Counted from the first letter of the stretch, positions 14,903 to 26,523 are shown. The stretch is 64,000 nucleotides of DNA from Pseudoroseomonas aestuarii (GCF_042651065.1 NZ_JBHSCH010000007.1:1-64000); one strand, 5' to 3'. Program-made: numbers and translations. The notes: generated from the letters alone by a model not told the origin.

Positions 14903-16141
14903 TCAGCTCCGGTAGGAGCCGTTGATATCGATATAGCCGTGCGTCAGGTCGCAGGTCCAGGCCGTGCCCTTGCCGCGTCCGAGGCCGATATCGACGGCGA
15001 TCTCGATCTCCCGGCCCTTCATGTGCGCCACCACCGGCGCCTCGTCATAGCCCGGCACCACGCCGCCCTCGCGCGCCATCCAGGTGCCGCCGACGGCGAC
15101 CGAGAGCCTGTCGCGGTCGGCCGGCTCGCCCGCCTTGCCCACCGCCATGACGATGCGGCCCCAATTGGCGTCCTCGCCGGCGATGGCGGTCTTGACCAGC
15201 GGCGAGTTGGCGATGGCCATGGCGATCTTCTGCGCCGAGCGGGCGGTGGTGGCGCCGGTGACGTCGATGCGCACCAGCTTCTGCGCGCCCTCGCCGTCGC
15301 GCACCACCTGCAGCGCGAGGTCGAGCAGCAGATCGTGCAGCGCGCGGGCGAAGCCCTTGAGCATCGCGCCGCCCTCGGCCGGCACGCGCGGGTGCTTCGC
15401 CTGGCCGGTGGCGAAGACCAGCACCGTGTCGCTGGTCGAGGTGTCGGAATCGACGGTGGTGCGGTTGAAGCTGGCATCCACCCCCTTCTTCAGGATGGCC
15501 TGCAGCGCCGCCGCCGGGATCTTGGCGTCGGTGGCGATGAAGCAGAGCATCGTCGCCATGTCCGGCGCCACCATGCCGCTGCCCTTGGCGATGCCGGCGA
15601 TGGTCACCTCCGTGTCGCCGATCAGCGCGGTGCGGACGCAGGCCTTGGGGAAGGTGTCGGTGGTCATGATGCCGCGCGCGGCACCCTCCCAGCCGTCGGC
15701 GGCGAGCTGGCCGTGCAGGGCGGGCAGGGCGGCGGTCAGCTTCTCGTGCGGCAGCGTCTCGCCGATCACGCCGGTGGAGGCGAGGAACACCTCGCGCGGC
15801 TTGCAGCCGACCAGGGCGGCGGCGGCGTCGGCCGTGGCCTGCACCGCGTCGCGCCCCGGCTTGCCGGTGAAGACGTTGGCGTTGCCGGCATTCACCACCA
15901 GGGCGCGGGCCTTGCCGCCCTTGAGCGCCGCGCGGCACCAGTCCACCGGCGCGCCCGGGCACTTGTTGCGGGTGAACACGCCGGCCACCGTGGTGCCGGG
16001 GGCGAACTGCATCAGGGTGAGGTCGTTGCGGCCCTTGTATCGGATGCCCGCCGCCGCCACGCCGAGCGTCACGCCGGCGATGGGCGGCACGGCGGGGAGG
16101 GGAACCGCGAGCGGAGAGACGGGCAGAGCCTTAGCGGCCAT
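14903..16141 (-). CDS. argJ: bifunctional glutamate N-acetyltransferase / amino-acid acetyltransferase ArgJ
   Basis: 412 residues, standard length. ArgJ moves the acetyl group from N-acetylornithine to glutamate (and in bifunctional members also uses acetyl-CoA), recycling acetyl in arginine synthesis. It is made as a precursor that cleaves itself before the nucleophile threonine; here the site is in GSGMVAPDMATMLCF (Thr of the MAT-M motif). Other family segments are GVFTRNKCPGAPVDW and NDTSTSD-like DSDTSTSDTVLVFATG. The monofunctional and bifunctional forms cannot be told apart by eye. It is separated from the upstream foldase by a very strong hairpin and so probably has its own promoter. 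Confidence 0.95.
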   Translation of the reverse strand: MAAKALPVSPLAVPLPAVPPIAGVTLGVAAAGIRYKGRNDLTLMQFAPGTTVAGVFTRNKCPGAPVDWCRAALKGGKARALVVNAGNANVFTGKPGRDAVQATADAAAALVGCKPREVFLASTGVIGETLPHEKLTAALPALHGQLAADGWEGAARGIMTTDTFPKACVRTALIGDTEVTIAGIAKGSGMVAPDMATMLCFIATDAKIPAAALQAILKKGVDASFNRTTVDSDTSTSDTVLVFATGQAKHPRVPAEGGAMLKGFARALHDLLLDLALQVVRDGEGAQKLVRIDVTGATTARSAQKIAMAIANSPLVKTAIAGEDANWGRIVMAVGKAGEPADRDRLSVAVGGTWMAREGGVVPGYDEAPVVAHMKGREIEIAVDIGLGRGKGTAWTCDLTHGYIDINGSYRS

Positions 16142-16211
16142 CAGGGCGCATCCTTGACGTGATCAGGGCGCCGCAGCGTTACCGCAAAGGAAGGGGGCTT
16201 GAAAGCAGGCG

Positions 16212-16253
16212 CGCGGGCCGGCGGCGGCGGAGATCCGCCGCCGCCGGCCCGCG
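16212..16253 (-). terminator. 19-bp GC-rich hairpin after the foldase gene
   Basis: The arms 16212-16230 and 16235-16253 are perfectly complementary over 19 bp with a 4-base loop (AGAT). It lies 12 bases beyond the minus-strand stop at 16265. On the minus strand it is followed by a pyrimidine-rich stretch with a short T-run. It probably ends foldase transcription before argJ. Confidence 0.65.
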
Positions 16254-16264
16254 GCAGGATCGCC

Positions 16265-17272
16265 TCAGCGGCGCGGCTGCCCGGCGGGCGGCGCGGCGCC
16301 GTCCAGCAGCGAGGGCGCGGGGGTGCTGGCGCGCGGCGAGCCGTCCATGTTGAAGCGCTCGATCTTGGCCTTGGCCTGCACCTCCTCCACCGCCGCGTTC
16401 ACCGCCTCCTCGAAGGCGGCCTGGCGCAGCGATTCGGCGCTCTCCTCGAAGCTCGGGGCCGGCGCCATGCGGCGCGCCTCGACCTTGATGACGTGCCAGC
16501 CGAAGGGGCTCTTCACCGGCTCGCGGCTGATCTCGCCCGCCTTCAGGCCGAAGGCGGCCTCGGCGAATTCCGGCACCATGTCGGACTTCTTGAAGAAGCC
16601 GAGATCACCGCCCTGCTGGGTGCCGGGGCCGGTGGAGCGCTGCTTCGCCACGGCGGCGAAATCGGCGTTCGGCTTGCGCACCTCGGCGAGTGCGGCGCGC
16701 GCCTCGGCCTCGGTGGCGGTGAGGATGTGGCGCGCATGCACCTCCTCCTCGCCCGGCTTGCCGGCGATCTCCTTATGGTAGCGGGCGCGCAGCGCCTCCT
16801 CCGTCAGGGCGGGGGCGATCTCGCGGCGCAGCAGCGCCTGCTGCAGCTGCTCCTCCTCGGCGCGGCGGATGGCGGCCTGCACCGCCGCGTCCTTGTCGAG
16901 CCCCTGGGCGCGGGCGGCGGCGACCAGCGCCTTCTGGGCGATCAGCTGGTCCAGCACGAGGGGGAAGAGCATCGGGCCGGGGGCGCCGCGCAGCTCGGGC
17001 GGCAGCTCGCCGATGGCGGCCTGCACGTCGGAGAGGCGGATTTCCTCCTGCTCGACGCGGGCGACCACCGGGTTGCCGGCCGGCTGGCCGGCGGGCGTAC
17101 CGGGCGCGACCTGGGGCGCGGCCGCGCCGGGCGGTGTTCCCGGCTGTGCCTGACCAGTCTGGGCCTGACCAGTCTGGGCCTGACCGCTCTGGGCCAGGCC
17201 AGGCTGGGCCAGGAGGGGCGCCGCGGCGAGCAGCAGGGGAAGAATGAGGGCGGTGGATCGCATTCGGTGCAT
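16265..17272 (-). CDS. parvulin-type peptidyl-prolyl isomerase (foldase)
   Basis: 335 residues with a Sec signal peptide (about 1-28, ending LLAQPGLAQ), so exported. The next stretch is low-complexity: repeated TGQAQ units, then a Pro/Gly/Ala linker. The SurA-like helical region (about 70-160) precedes a PpiC rotamase domain (about 175-275), with HARHILTATEAEARAAL, GDLGFFKKSDMVPEFAEAAF and SPFGWHVIKVE. It would fold outer-membrane or periplasmic proteins. The ATG at 17272 follows a GAAGG ribosome-binding site; an in-frame ATG lies at 17263. It is divergent from secA, a fitting secretion neighbour. Confidence 0.92.
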   Translation of the reverse strand: MHRMRSTALILPLLLAAAPLLAQPGLAQSGQAQTGQAQTGQAQPGTPPGAAAPQVAPGTPAGQPAGNPVVARVEQEEIRLSDVQAAIGELPPELRGAPGPMLFPLVLDQLIAQKALVAAARAQGLDKDAAVQAAIRRAEEEQLQQALLRREIAPALTEEALRARYHKEIAGKPGEEEVHARHILTATEAEARAALAEVRKPNADFAAVAKQRSTGPGTQQGGDLGFFKKSDMVPEFAEAAFGLKAGEISREPVKSPFGWHVIKVEARRMAPAPSFEESAESLRQAAFEEAVNAAVEEVQAKAKIERFNMDGSPRASTPAPSLLDGAAPPAGQPRR

Positions 17273-17596
17273 GTGCCTTCGCGGCTGGACGGTTCAAGAT
17301 GGCGGATGCCGCCCCACATCACAATCAGGGCAGGCAGGCCAGCCGGGCAGGGCCACCGGGCAGGGCCGCCGCCGCGGCGTGGGCCTGACCTTTCCGCGCT
17401 GTCATTCCGGCTTTCGTTGACCCTGAGGCGGGCCGCGCCTATCTGTCTCGGCCAAAGCAGCCTGTTGCCCGCCCCTGTTGCCCGGCCTGGGCGGACCCGG
17501 AAGGTCCGGGCCTGGCCTTCCTCCGGACTGGCCCCGTGCCCGGCCGTCGGAGGGGGGGGAGGGGTGCCGGCCGCCCTCGGAGAGTTTCGAAACAGC
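17273..17596. other. divergent spacer between the foldase and secA
   Basis: 324 bases with no credible gene. It must hold promoters for both divergent genes. A 13-base unit CCGGGCAGGGCC(A/G) is repeated in tandem at 17343-17368. A frame open through this stretch into secA has no good start and is taken to be a chance extension. No clear -35/-10 pair was found. Confidence 0.5.
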
Positions 17597-20335
<2,739 letters not shown>

Positions 20336-20357
20336 CGGCCCGGCAGGCCAGGTAAGG

Positions 20358-20397
20358 GCGGGGGAAGGAATTCCCCCGCGCCCCCATCTTCTTTCTG
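20358..20397. terminator. bidirectional terminator, GGAA-loop type (secA / amidase)
   Basis: GCGGGGGAA (20358-20366) and TTCCCCCGC (20371-20379) form a 9-bp stem closed by a GGAA loop, a GNRA-type tetraloop. A pyrimidine tract ATCTTCTTTCTG follows on the plus strand. It lies between the convergent secA and amidase genes and closely resembles the elements at 27346 and 56955. Confidence 0.75.
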
Positions 20398-21540
20398 TCA
20401 GCCGGCGTGGATCATGCCGGCATGGTGCTGGGCCAGCCAGCCATGGATCGCCCGGGTCATCGAGCGGGCGAGCAGGGCGCGGTGCGCGGCGCGGTTCAGC
20501 GCCGCCTCGTCCCGCCGGTCCGAGAGGAAGCCCATCTCCACCAGCACGCTCGGCACGTCCGGCGCCTTGAGCACGGCGAAGGAAGCTTGGCGGTGGGTGT
20601 TGGGCAGCAGCGTCACGCTGCGGCCGAGCGAATCCACCACGAAGCGCGCCATCCGCGCCGAGCCCACCTTCGTCTCCTGCCGCACCAGCGAATAGAGGAT
20701 GCGCTCCACCTCGGGCGAGACATCGGGCAGGCGCAGCCCGCCCGCCGCGTCGGCGCGGTTCTGCGTCTGCGCCAGCCGGGCGGAGAGCGCGTCCGAGGCG
20801 CGGTCGGAGAGGGTGTAGACGCTGGCGCCGCGCGCCCCCGGCGCGGAATCGGCGTGCAGCGAGACGAACAGCGCCGCCTCCCGCTTGCGGGCGAACTCCA
20901 CCCGGCCGTCGAGCGAGACGAACGCGTCGCGCCCGCGGGTCAGCGCCACGCGGCAGCGCCCGCCCGCCTCGAGCTGCCGCTTCAGCTCCAGCGCGGCGGC
21001 GAGGGTGATGCGCTTCTCCAGCGTGCCGTTGACGCCGATCGTGCCCGGGTCCTTGCCGCCATGGCCGGGGTCCAGCACCACCAGCGGCAGGGAGGAGGCG
21101 GCCGCCGCGCCGCCCAGCCGCCCCTCGGCGATGGTGCCGCGCGCCAGCCGCGCGAAGCCGGGCTGGGTGCCGGGCGTGACATGCACCGCGAGCTGCCGCC
21201 CGCCCTCCTCCGCCTGCACCGAGACGGGGCCGGCGAGGTCGATCAGCAGCCGCTTGTTGGCGTTGTCCCAGCGCGCGCCGCGCACCAGACCGGCCGCGCC
21301 GAGCCGCGCCGGGCCGCGCCAGGTGGTGCCGGGCAGGCTCAGCACCAGCCGGGCGGGGCGGGTGGTGGCGCGCAGCGACCAGCGCGTGGCGCTGTTGACC
21401 GCGATGGTCAGGCGGCTGCCGCCATCGGCGCGCGCCAGCCGGGCGGCGGTGACGGCGGCCTCGGCCAGCGCCGGCACCCCGGCGAAGGCGAGCCCCAGCG
21501 CCATCTGCAACAATTGCCGGCGGCCGGGTGAATCAGACAT
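20398..21540 (-). CDS. N-acetylmuramoyl-L-alanine amidase (AmiC-like)
   Basis: 380 residues from the ATG at 21540, chosen because it begins a twin-arginine-like export signal (GRRQLLQMALGLAFAGVPA). An N-terminal AMIN domain (about 30-130) would target the septum or peptidoglycan. The Amidase_3 catalytic domain (about 155-370) has the zinc ligands and catalytic Glu: LDPGHGGKDPG, a Glu in LEKRITLAAALELK, SLHADSAPG and VLVEMGFLSD. It cleaves the stem peptide from muramic acid, most likely in daughter-cell separation. The start lies 800 bases from the divergent rne. Confidence 0.93.
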   Translation of the reverse strand: MSDSPGRRQLLQMALGLAFAGVPALAEAAVTAARLARADGGSRLTIAVNSATRWSLRATTRPARLVLSLPGTTWRGPARLGAAGLVRGARWDNANKRLLIDLAGPVSVQAEEGGRQLAVHVTPGTQPGFARLARGTIAEGRLGGAAAASSLPLVVLDPGHGGKDPGTIGVNGTLEKRITLAAALELKRQLEAGGRCRVALTRGRDAFVSLDGRVEFARKREAALFVSLHADSAPGARGASVYTLSDRASDALSARLAQTQNRADAAGGLRLPDVSPEVERILYSLVRQETKVGSARMARFVVDSLGRSVTLLPNTHRQASFAVLKAPDVPSVLVEMGFLSDRRDEAALNRAAHRALLARSMTRAIHGWLAQHHAGMIHAG

Positions 21541-22340
21541 GGCGCGGCGAACTCCCCCTCGATGAGCCTGGCGAGGCCGGCGGGCTTTCCCCCTCCCGGC
21601 GGCCCCGGCCGGGCGCGGCCCTCCCCAGGGTGCGCGCCCGTCACCGCCGGCGCGGGGCGCGGCGGCGACCGGAAGGCGGGCAGGGGCGCGAAAACGCCGC
21701 CACGCCGGCCGGCCCGCGATGGGCCGCACCTTGCCGATACTTCGCCTCTATCATGCCAATGCCGCAGGATCACGGGATTCCTTCATGTAACATGTGAGGA
21801 ATGCAATGCCTTGTGGAAGGAGCAGCCCCCGCCTATGGTGCCTTGCCCCGGCGGCGAACGCTGTCGGTGGAGGTTCCGGGCACGGCCGCCTGGGCTTTTC
21901 CTGGCTCCGCCGCCTTCATGGCGGGCCAGGCCTGAAGCGGCCTGAAGGATCTGGCAAGGGATTGCCCCCTATGATCAGGGGTGCGCGCATCCCGGCTCCG
22001 CCAGAGCCCCGTTGTCCGCTCCACCGGCGCGTGCACCATGGCGCGGAGGGATGATGCGGGTTTTCCGCCCGCCATCCTGGCTCGTGCCTGCCGCTGGCCC
22101 GTTCGTGCCCGCCCGGCGTCGCTCTGCGATGTGGCGGCACGGTCCCGGGGCCTGCGCGCGGCGCGCCCAACAAGGGCCCCCCCATTCCGGGGCGCGGCCC
22201 GCCGAGACGAGAGGTCGAGACCAGAGCCGCATGGCAAGTCCATCGCCACGCCGCCTGCGCGACCCCGCTGCCTCGGGCCTGCCCACCCATTGCCGCCACC
22301 GGCAGCGCGACCGCGCCGGTGGCTCGGAGCATCCCGGTTC
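21541..22340. other. long gap between the amidase and rne, possible rne leader
   Basis: 800 bases without a gene I can support. The short open frames here have arginine/proline-rich translations typical of non-coding GC-rich DNA. The stretch 21730-21830 is relatively AT-rich and contains a 26-base dyad; promoters for both genes probably lie there. If rne is transcribed from that area its mRNA would carry a leader of about 500 bases. Long 5' untranslated regions that mediate autoregulation are known for rne in other proteobacteria; whether that holds here is inference. Confidence 0.5.
21777..21802. promoter_or_regulatory. 26-base imperfect dyad upstream of rne
   Basis: The arms ATTCCT and CATGT (21777-21782, 21784-21788) face ACATG and AGGAAT (21790-21794, 21797-21802) around one central base. 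This symmetrical, AT-rich site in otherwise extremely GC-rich DNA could be a protein-binding site or an RNA hairpin near the transcription start of rne. Confidence 0.4.
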
Positions 22341-25300
22341 ATGACCAAGCGCATGCTGATCGATGCATCCCACGCCGACGAGACACGCGTGGTGGTGCTG
22401 GACGGCAACCGGCTCGAAGAATTCGACATCGAGACCGAGAACAAGCGCCCGCTGAAGGGCAACATCTACCTCGCCAAGGTGGTGCGCGTGGAGCCCAGCC
22501 TCCAGGCCGCCTTCGTCGAGTATGGCGGCAACCGCCACGGCTTCCTCGCCTTCGGCGAGATCCACCCCGACTACTACCAGCTGCCCGTCGCCGACCGTGA
22601 GCGCCTGCTCGCCCTGCAGGCCGCCGAGGCCGCCGAGGATGAGGCGGACGACGAGGGCGAGGAGGTCAGCGAGGCCGAGGCCGACGCGATGGCCGCCCGC
22701 ATCGAGCAGATGGCCGATGCCGACCAGGCGCCCCGCGAGACCTCTGGCGAGGCGCTGATCGCCGCCGAGGCCGCTGCCGCCGAGGCCACCGTGCCGCATG
22801 AGGGCGTGCCGGTGAGCGAGACCGCCGGCGAGGACGCCGAGGGCGCCGCTCCCGAGACCCCGCCCGAGATGCTCGGCGGCCGTGACAAGGACGAGGAGAA
22901 CGGCCGCGAGGAGCGCCGCATCCCGCCCCGCTTCCTGCGCCACTACAAGATCCAGGAGGTGATCCGCCGCCGGCAGGTCATGCTGGTGCAGGTCGTCAAG
23001 GAGGAGCGCGGCAACAAGGGCGCGGCGCTGACCACCTATATCAGCCTCGCCGGCCGCTTCTCCGTGCTGATGCCGAACAGCCCGCGCGGCGGCGGCATCT
23101 CCCGCAAGATCACCTCCATCGCCGACCGCAAGCGCCTGCGCGAGGTGATCGAGGAGCTGAGCATGCCGCGCGGCATGAGCATGATCGTGCGCACCGCCGG
23201 CGCCGGCCGGCCGAAGCCCGAGATCCGCCGCGACTGCGAGTACCTGCTGCGTCTGTGGGACGACATCCGCGAGCGCACGCTGGAATCCACCGCGCCGACG
23301 CTGGTCTATGAGGAAGCCGACCTCATCAAGCGCTCGATCCGCGACGTGTTCGGCCGCGACATCGAGGAGATCCAGGTGGAGGGCGAGGGCGCCTACCGCC
23401 AGGCGCGCGACTTCATGCGGATGCTGATGCCGCAGAACGACCGCAAGATCCGCCTCTACAAGGACCACTCCGTGCCGCTCTTCGCGCGCCACGGCGTGGA
23501 CCAGCAGCTCGACGCGATGATGTCGCCCACCGTGCAGCTGAAGTCGGGCGGCTACATCGTCATCAACCAGACCGAGGCGCTGGTCGCCATCGACGTGAAC
23601 TCGGGCCGCGCCACGCGCGACCGGCACATCGAGGACACCGCGCTGCGCACCAACCTGGAGGCCGCCGACGAGGTGGCGCGCCAGCTGCGCCTGCGCGATC
23701 TCGCCGGCCTCATCGTCATCGACTTCATCGACATGGAGTCCTCGCGCAACGACGCGCAGGTGGAGCGCCGCCTGAAGGAGGCGCTGAAGCAGGACCGCGC
23801 CCGCATCCAGGTCGGCCGCATCAGCCATTTCGGCCTGCTGGAGATGAGCCGCCAGCGGCTGCGCCCCAGCCTTACCGAGCATTCCTTCGCCACCTGCCCG
23901 CACTGCCAGGGCCTCGGCATCGTCCGCACGCCGGAGAGCAGCGCGCTGCAGGTGCTGCGCCAGATCGAGGAGGAGGGCGCCCGCCGCCGCGCCGCCGAGA
24001 TCGTCGTCTCCATCGCGCCGGAACTGGCTCTGCACATCCTCAACCGCCGGCGCGAGCGTCTGGCGGAGATCGAGGCGCGCTACGGCATGGCCGTGCTGTT
24101 CGAGCCGGACGCCAAGCTGCTGCCGCCGGCCATCCGCATCGAGCGCACCCGCGCGCAGACCGTGGCCGAGCCGCCCAGCGCCCCCGCCGCGCTGCGCATG
24201 GACTACGCCCCCGAGGTGGAGGAGGCCGCGCCGGTGGCCGTGCCGGAGGCGCCCGCCGCCACGGCCGCACCCGCGCCCATGCCTGCCGCCGCCGCCGAGG
24301 ATGAGGCCGTGGCCGTGCCGGCCGGCGCCGAGGTTCCGCCCGCCGAGGCCGGTGCCGAGGACCGTGGCAACGGCGAGAACCGCCGTCGCCGCCGCCGTCG
24401 CCGCCGCCGTGGGGGCCGCCGCGAGGATGGCGCGCCGATGCAGGCCGGCGATCTCGCCGGGCCGGACGACGCCGAGGGCGACAGCGAGGGCGACGAGGCC
24501 GAGGCCGAGTCCGAGGGCATGACCCCGGACGAGGCGGTGCCTGAGGCCGCGCCCGCCTCCGCCACGCCGGCGCCCGAGGGCCAGGCCGCCGACGGCGCCG
24601 CCTTCGACAGCGAGGAGGAGCAGCGCCGTGGTCGCCGCGGCCGCCGTGGCCGCCGCCGCTTCGGCGAGGGAACGGAGCCGCCGCGCCCGCGTTATGCCGG
24701 CCCGACGCCCGCCGACCCCTTCGCCGGCACGCTGGACGACATCTTCGACGCCATGGCGGCGGCCGAGGAAGCCGCGCAGCAGCCGCTGGCGCCGAAGCCC
24801 GGTTCCCTGCCGCCGGTGACGCCGGAGGTGGCGCCGGTCGCCGCCATCGACTCGCTGCCGCAGCCGCCGGTGCCGGAGATGCAGGCCGCGCCGCAGCCTG
24901 TCGTGGAAAGCGCCGCCCTGCCGGAGCCCGCGCCCCTGCCGCTGACCGAGCCCGCGCCCGTGGTCGAGGCTCCTGTGGAAGCAGCGGTGGAAGCGCCGGT
25001 GGAGGCTGCGCCGGCCAAGCCGCGCCGCACGCGCAAGGCGCCGGCCAAGGCCGCCGTGGCCGCGCCGGAGGCGGTGGAAGCCGCGCCGGTGGAGGTGCCT
25101 GTGGAGGCGGAAGCCGCGCCGGCCAAGCCGCGCCGCACGCGCAAGGCTCCGGCCAAGGCCGCCGCGGCCGCGCCGGAGGCGGTGGAAGCCGCGCCGGTGG
25201 AGGTGCCGGAGGCGGTGGAAGCCGCGCCGGCCAAGCCGCGCCGCACGCGCAAGGCGCCGGCCAAGGCCGCCGCGGCCACGCCGGAGACCGCGGAGGCGGT

Positions 25301-25469
25301 GCCGGTGGAAGTGCCGGCGGCTGCCCCGGCCAGCGAGGCCGTGGCCGAACCCGCGCCGGCCGTGGAGGCGGCGCCGGCCGCCACGCCGGAAGCCGGCGCA
25401 CCGGTGCAGCCCGTGCTCGTGGATGCCGTGCCGGATGCGCCGAAGAAGCGCGGCTGGTGGAAGCGCTGA
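22341..25469 (+). CDS. rne: ribonuclease E/G
   Basis: 1042 residues from the ATG at 22341 (MTKRMLIDASHADETRVVVL). RNase E is the endonuclease that starts mRNA decay and processes rRNA and tRNA. The S1 RNA-binding domain is split by a long acidic insertion (about 92-190), a known alphaproteobacterial trait. The catalytic DNase-I-like region has VAIDVNSGRATRD (first metal Asp) and LIVIDFIDME (second). The zinc-link motif is CPHCQGLG. The C-terminal half is disordered: Arg-rich clusters (NRRRRRRRR type) that bind RNA, then a tandem Ala/Pro/Lys repeat. It ends PKKRGWWKR, the conserved alphaproteobacterial tip. The degradosome scaffold therefore looks complete. Confidence 0.96.
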   Translation: MTKRMLIDASHADETRVVVLDGNRLEEFDIETENKRPLKGNIYLAKVVRVEPSLQAAFVEYGGNRHGFLAFGEIHPDYYQLPVADRERLLALQAAEAAEDEADDEGEEVSEAEADAMAARIEQMADADQAPRETSGEALIAAEAAAAEATVPHEGVPVSETAGEDAEGAAPETPPEMLGGRDKDEENGREERRIPPRFLRHYKIQEVIRRRQVMLVQVVKEERGNKGAALTTYISLAGRFSVLMPNSPRGGGISRKITSIADRKRLREVIEELSMPRGMSMIVRTAGAGRPKPEIRRDCEYLLRLWDDIRERTLESTAPTLVYEEADLIKRSIRDVFGRDIEEIQVEGEGAYRQARDFMRMLMPQNDRKIRLYKDHSVPLFARHGVDQQLDAMMSPTVQLKSGGYIVINQTEALVAIDVNSGRATRDRHIEDTALRTNLEAADEVARQLRLRDLAGLIVIDFIDMESSRNDAQVERRLKEALKQDRARIQVGRISHFGLLEMSRQRLRPSLTEHSFATCPHCQGLGIVRTPESSALQVLRQIEEEGARRRAAEIVVSIAPELALHILNRRRERLAEIEARYGMAVLFEPDAKLLPPAIRIERTRAQTVAEPPSAPAALRMDYAPEVEEAAPVAVPEAPAATAAPAPMPAAAAEDEAVAVPAGAEVPPAEAGAEDRGNGENRRRRRRRRRRGGRREDGAPMQAGDLAGPDDAEGDSEGDEAEAESEGMTPDEAVPEAAPASATPAPEGQAADGAAFDSEEEQRRGRRGRRGRRRFGEGTEPPRPRYAGPTPADPFAGTLDDIFDAMAAAEEAAQQPLAPKPGSLPPVTPEVAPVAAIDSLPQPPVPEMQAAPQPVVESAALPEPAPLPLTEPAPVVEAPVEAAVEAPVEAAPAKPRRTRKAPAKAAVAAPEAVEAAPVEVPVEAEAAPAKPRRTRKAPAKAAAAAPEAVEAAPVEVPEAVEAAPAKPRRTRKAPAKAAAATPETAEAVPVEVPAAAPASEAVAEPAPAVEAAPAATPEAGAPVQPVLVDAVPDAPKKRGWWKR
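25011..25334 (+). repeat. 108-bp tandem repeat inside the rne tail
   Basis: The word CCGGCCAAGCCGCGCCGCAC starts at 25011, 25119 and 25227, exactly 108 bases (36 codons) apart. Each unit encodes AKPRRTRKAPAKA followed by an acidic VEAAPVEVP-type stretch. The first two copies are nearly identical; the third diverges after about 80 bases. The unit keeps the frame, so copy number could vary without breaking the protein. Confidence 0.9.
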
Positions 25470-25476
25470 ATCCCAT

Positions 25477-25505
25477 GGCCCCGTGGCGCCCTGCGCCACG
25501 GGGCC
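25477..25505 (+). terminator. 13-bp hairpin after rne
   Basis: GGCCCCGTGGCGC (25477-25489) and its exact complement (25493-25505) form a 13-bp stem with a 3-base loop, 8 bases after the rne stop. No T-tract follows, and the next gene begins 14 bases later, so it may stabilise the rne 3' end or partly terminate. Confidence 0.55.
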
Positions 25506-25518
25506 TGGACTTCCCCGC

Positions 25519-26523
25519 ATGAGCGAGCCCGAATTCGCCCCCCTCCGCACCGAGCGGCTGACGCTGCGGCCCCTGCGCGCCGAGGATGCCCCGGCGCTGC
25601 ACCGCCTGATCAACGACTGGGAGGTGGTGCGCTGGCTCAGCCGCGTGCCCTTCCCCTACTCCCGCGAGCTGGCCGATGAGTGGATCGCCTCCACCCACAA
25701 GCGGCTGGCGGAGGGCTCCGCCTGGCACTTGGCCATCGTCGGCCAGGATGGCGACACCGAGGTGCTGGTCGGCTGCGTCGGCCTGACGCGGGAGCCGGAT
25801 ACCCGCCGCGCCGAGCTGGGCTACTGGGTCGGGCGCCGCTTCTGGGGCCATGGCGTGGCCGCCGAGGCGGCCGGGCGGCTGGCCCGCTGGGGCCTCGCCA
25901 ATCTCGACCTGGACAGCATCTTCGCCCATGCGCTGGAGGAGAATGGCCGCTCCGGCGCCGTGCTGCGGCGCATCGGCCTGCGCGAGACGGGCAAGGGCGA
26001 GGTGCCGTTCCTGGCGCGCGGCGCCCGCCTGCCGGTGACGCTGTTCGAGGGCGGGCGCGAGGACCTGACCGCCCCCGTGCCGCTGCCCGAGCCCTTCGTG
26101 GCCGAGCCGCCGCCGCCGGATGCCAAGCCCATGCTGCTGGTGGCCGCCTGCGCGCTGATCGACCCCGATGGCCGCGTGCTGCTGGCCCGCCGGCCGGAAG
26201 GCAAGCCGATGGCGGGGCTGTGGGAGTTTCCCGGCGGCAAGCTGGACCCCGGCGAGACGCCGGAGCAGGCGCTGATCCGCGAGCTGAAGGAGGAGCTGGA
26301 TATCGACGTCTCCGCCGCCTGCCTCGCGCCCTTCACCTTCGCCAGCCATGATGCCGGGCGCTTCCACCTGCTGATGCCGCTCTACCTCTGCCGCCGCTGG
26401 GAAGGCACGGTCACCGCGCGGGAGGGGCAGGCGCTGGCCTGGGTGAAGCCGCAGAAGCTCTCCGACTACGCCATGCCGCCGGCCGACAGGCCGCTGGTCG
26501 CGCTGTTGCGCGATTTCCTGTGA
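25519..26523 (+). CDS. GNAT N-acetyltransferase fused to a MutT-type NUDIX hydrolase
   Basis: 334 residues. The N-terminal half (about 8-175) is a GNAT domain of the RimJ/RimL type: TERLTLRPLRAEDAPALHRL, the acetyl-CoA loop GYWVGRRFWGHGVAAEAAG and HALEENGRSGAVLRRIGL. The C-terminal half (about 205-330) is a NUDIX domain with the box GGKLDPGETPEQALIRELKEEL; GLWEFPGGK before it is typical of MutT, which hydrolyses 8-oxo-dGTP. The GNAT substrate is unknown. The two functions may simply be tethered, or the acetyltransferase may act on damaged nucleotides or a partner. It follows rne by 49 bases. Confidence 0.92.
   Translation: MSEPEFAPLRTERLTLRPLRAEDAPALHRLINDWEVVRWLSRVPFPYSRELADEWIASTHKRLAEGSAWHLAIVGQDGDTEVLVGCVGLTREPDTRRAELGYWVGRRFWGHGVAAEAAGRLARWGLANLDLDSIFAHALEENGRSGAVLRRIGLRETGKGEVPFLARGARLPVTLFEGGREDLTAPVPLPEPFVAEPPPPDAKPMLLVAACALIDPDGRVLLARRPEGKPMAGLWEFPGGKLDPGETPEQALIRELKEELDIDVSAACLAPFTFASHDAGRFHLLMPLYLCRRWEGTVTAREGQALAWVKPQKLSDYAMPPADRPLVALLRDFL

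Noticed and set aside
16199..17596. N-terminal extension of secA by 466 codons
   Set aside because: It overlaps the foldase gene antisense; the ATG at 17597 gives the usual SecA N-terminus.
22012..22344. Small plus-strand ORF in the rne leader
   Set aside because: Arg/Pro/Gly-rich translation, no ribosome-binding site, and overlap with the rne start.
21975..25613. A 3.6-kb minus-strand open frame opposite rne
   Set aside because: Low-complexity His/Arg/Gly-rich translation and complete overlap with RNase E; a mirror of codon bias.
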